Assembly: GCA_003154055.1 (NCBI GenBank) | Contig: PMCH01000168.1 | Coordinates: 1-5,641 of the forward strand | DNA length: 5,641 nt | Reading direction: 5' to 3' | From: Acidobacteriaceae bacterium | GTDB lineage: Bacteria; Acidobacteriota; Terriglobia; Terriglobales; Acidobacteriaceae | Shown here: piece by piece, positions 4,388 to 5,641 of the stretch | Layout of the letters: each line of letters starts with the position of its first letter | Numbering within the stretch: the stretch's first letter is position 1 | Translations under genes and position numbers: made by a program | Notes under the pieces: model-generated | What the model was told of the DNA's origin: nothing | Databases searched by the model: none | The model's input: the letters and a program-made list of their open reading frames with translations, nothing else

Positions 4388-5234
4388 AGGCTTTGCCCGA
4401 TGCTAAAACCACCACCGCGCCAAACCGAATCTCGTCGCCCACGCGGTACCGCTCGATTGCCGCATGAACGTCGCTCCGAATGGCCGGCCACATTGGGTCT
4501 GGAACTCGGGCCATCATCGGCTGAAACGGCGTCGAGCACGCGCTCGCGTATTCGAACACCTCTTCGGTACCCCCCGGCCAAACCCAGGGCACATTCTTGG
4601 ATGACTCTTCGACGTCGTGGAAGCCTGCCGCGCTCAGCACCTGCGACAGCGACCCGGGGGCGGCGAAGCGGAACGGATCAGGCCCGCCAGCTTCGAGCAT
4701 GGTTCCCCCTACGTGTTGGTGCACGATCTTCATGGTGGTCTGCCAGTAGGGTTGCTCGAACGAGGCCCAGGCGACGAAGCATGCGCGAGCGCCCGGCTTC
4801 AGCACGCGGCGCAGCTCGGTCATCGCCTGTTCTGGATGCTGGAAGAACATCACCCCAAAGCGGCAGGTGGCCAGATCAAAGCTCTGATCGGCAAACGGCA
4901 ACTGGTGCGCATCGGCCTGCCGGGTTTCAAAGTTGCCAAGCTTTTTGTGTTGCGCGCGCTGGGTAGCGATTTCGAGCAGCTCGGAGCTCTGATCCACGGC
5001 CGTGACGTGTCCCGCGGGACCGACGCTCCGCGCCAGGCTGATGCCGGGTTCGCCAGTGCCGCTGGCCAGGTCCACCACCCGCATGCCCGGCTGGGGCTGC
5101 GCATATTCGACGAAGACCTCGGTGACGGCGCGGCCCATCGTCGCCGATTTGGCCTTCCATTTTTCAGCGGCGATCAGCCGGTACGACGAACCCCAGGACG
5201 GTGAATTCGAAGACGCTGGATTCGAAGCCGACAC
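4386..5234 (-). CDS. Class I SAM-dependent methyltransferase, UbiE/Methyltransf_11-like, substrate unknown
   Basis: The 282-residue protein has a Rossmann-type SAM-binding domain: motif I VVDLASGTGEPG (53-64), the acidic end of strand 2 VTAVDQS (77-83, D81), QADAHQLPF (106-114), FDLATCRFGVMFFQHPEQA (119-137) and LRRVLKPGA (141-149). The C-terminal 120 residues are a variable substrate region ending DEIRFGAVVVLASGKA. The best-matching group is the broad UbiE/COQ5-like set acting on small molecules; an rRNA or protein substrate is suggested only by position between rsfS and rlmH and is not shown by sequence. The start is GTG at 5232-5234, overlapping the rsfS stop by one base (TAGTG). The first 14 residues are Ser/Pro/Asn-rich and may be dispensable, with homology-like sequence beginning at SYRLIAAEKWKAKSATMGR. 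M33 is a possible later start but would cut this segment. Confidence 0.88.
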   Translation of the reverse strand: MSASNPASSNSPSWGSSYRLIAAEKWKAKSATMGRAVTEVFVEYAQPQPGMRVVDLASGTGEPGISLARSVGPAGHVTAVDQSSELLEIATQRAQHKKLGNFETRQADAHQLPFADQSFDLATCRFGVMFFQHPEQAMTELRRVLKPGARACFVAWASFEQPYWQTTMKIVHQHVGGTMLEAGGPDPFRFAAPGSLSQVLSAAGFHDVEESSKNVPWVWPGGTEEVFEYASACSTPFQPMMARVPDPMWPAIRSDVHAAIERYRVGDEIRFGAVVVLASGKA

Positions 5235-5641
5235 TAAGCCCTCTTCCTACTATTTCGCGGCTTGGCGGTGGTGGCGACCTTCGGTGTTGCCCGGCGACGC
5301 TTGACGGGAGCGGCCAGTTCCGCCGGCTCCAGCCGCTTAGCCGACTTCCACAGCCGCTCCAGATCGTAATACTGGCGCGACTTCTCCGAAAATACATGGA
5401 CGACGAAATCCACGTAGTCAAGCAGCACCCACTCGGCCTGGCGGTAGCCCTCGGTATGCGCAGGACGCATCCCCAGGGCTTCGAGGCGGTCATCCACCGC
5501 ATCGGCAATGGCCTGGATCTGGCGCGGATTGGTGCCGCTGCACACGACGAAATAGTCGGTGAAAGCGCCCGAATCTCTTTCCAACTCAAGAATGGTGACC
5601 TGTTCGGCCTTTTTGTCCTGGCAGGCGAGGATGGCTTCATT
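5234..5641 (-). CDS. rsfS: Ribosomal silencing factor RsfS (N-terminus outside the window)
   Basis: The visible 135 residues lack only a short N-terminal piece beyond the right edge. RsfS (Iojap/DUF143/YbeB) binds ribosomal protein uL14 on the 50S subunit and blocks joining with 30S, lowering translation in starvation. Recognisable segments are DKKAEQVTILEL (9-20), FTDYFVVCSGTNPRQIQAIAD (27-47), HTEGYRQAEWVLLDYVDFVVHVF (62-84) and YYDLERLW (91-98). After the conserved fold a 23-residue tail (113-135) carries 10 Lys or Arg and looks disordered, longer than in E. coli-type proteins. The frame continues without a stop to the window edge, and no start is assigned. The internal TTG near 5582-5584 would delete conserved sequence and is not the start. 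It overlaps the next gene by one base and heads the visible cluster; nadD is a frequent upstream neighbour in bacteria but is not visible here. Confidence 0.95.
   Translation of the reverse strand, partial: NEAILACQDKKAEQVTILELERDSGAFTDYFVVCSGTNPRQIQAIADAVDDRLEALGMRPAHTEGYRQAEWVLLDYVDFVVHVFSEKSRQYYDLERLWKSAKRLEPAELAAPVKRRRATPKVATTAKPRNSRKRA

Noticed and set aside
4378..4581. A 68-codon N-terminal extension of rlmH
   Set aside because: It overlaps the methyltransferase gene in another frame. The GTG at 4375-4377 has a good Shine-Dalgarno and yields the usual RlmH N-terminus.

Overview
The window is GC-rich bacterial chromosome. Every convincing gene is on the minus strand, so transcription runs from the right edge to the left. 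The content is housekeeping. The protein sequences, the gene combination and the repeat types suggest an Acidobacteriota (Terriglobia/Koribacter-like) soil bacterium, but that is an inference from remembered family resemblance, not a search.

In transcription order there are two blocks. Block 1 starts at the right edge with rsfS (ribosomal silencing factor, 5' end outside the window). Its stop overlaps the GTG start of a UbiE-like SAM methyltransferase (TAGTG). Eight bases after that gene comes rlmH (23S rRNA pseudouridine-1915 methyltransferase). A 160-bp gap then leads to a 55-codon reading frame that looks real, and the block closes with a strong intrinsic terminator at 3541-3584. Block 2 is cobO (ATP:cob(I)alamin adenosyltransferase), accD (acetyl-CoA carboxylase beta subunit), folC (folylpolyglutamate/dihydrofolate synthase), and the first 89 codons of a plsC-like lysophospholipid acyltransferase that leaves the window at the left edge. 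A plausible sigma-70 promoter lies just before cobO. Block 1 concerns ribosome maturation and silencing. Block 2 covers cofactor and lipid biosynthesis (B12 coenzyme, malonyl-CoA, folate, phosphatidic acid).

The unusual part is the repeat load around and inside these genes. Four GTAG/GTGG-headed palindromes look like REP elements: one inside the plsC reading frame, one between folC and plsC, and two facing each other as a REPIN directly upstream of the cobO promoter. One REPIN arm has its loop interrupted by another short repeat. Separately, degenerate 7-bp tandem arrays (GAGAACT type) bracket both the cobO-accD and accD-folC gaps in mirrored orientation, touching a stop codon on one side and close to or touching a start codon on the other. 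A 9-bp-period repeat coding for alternating Ala-Glu sits in frame inside folC. No RNA genes, CRISPR array, insertion sequence, riboswitch or novel multi-gene defence or metabolic system was seen.
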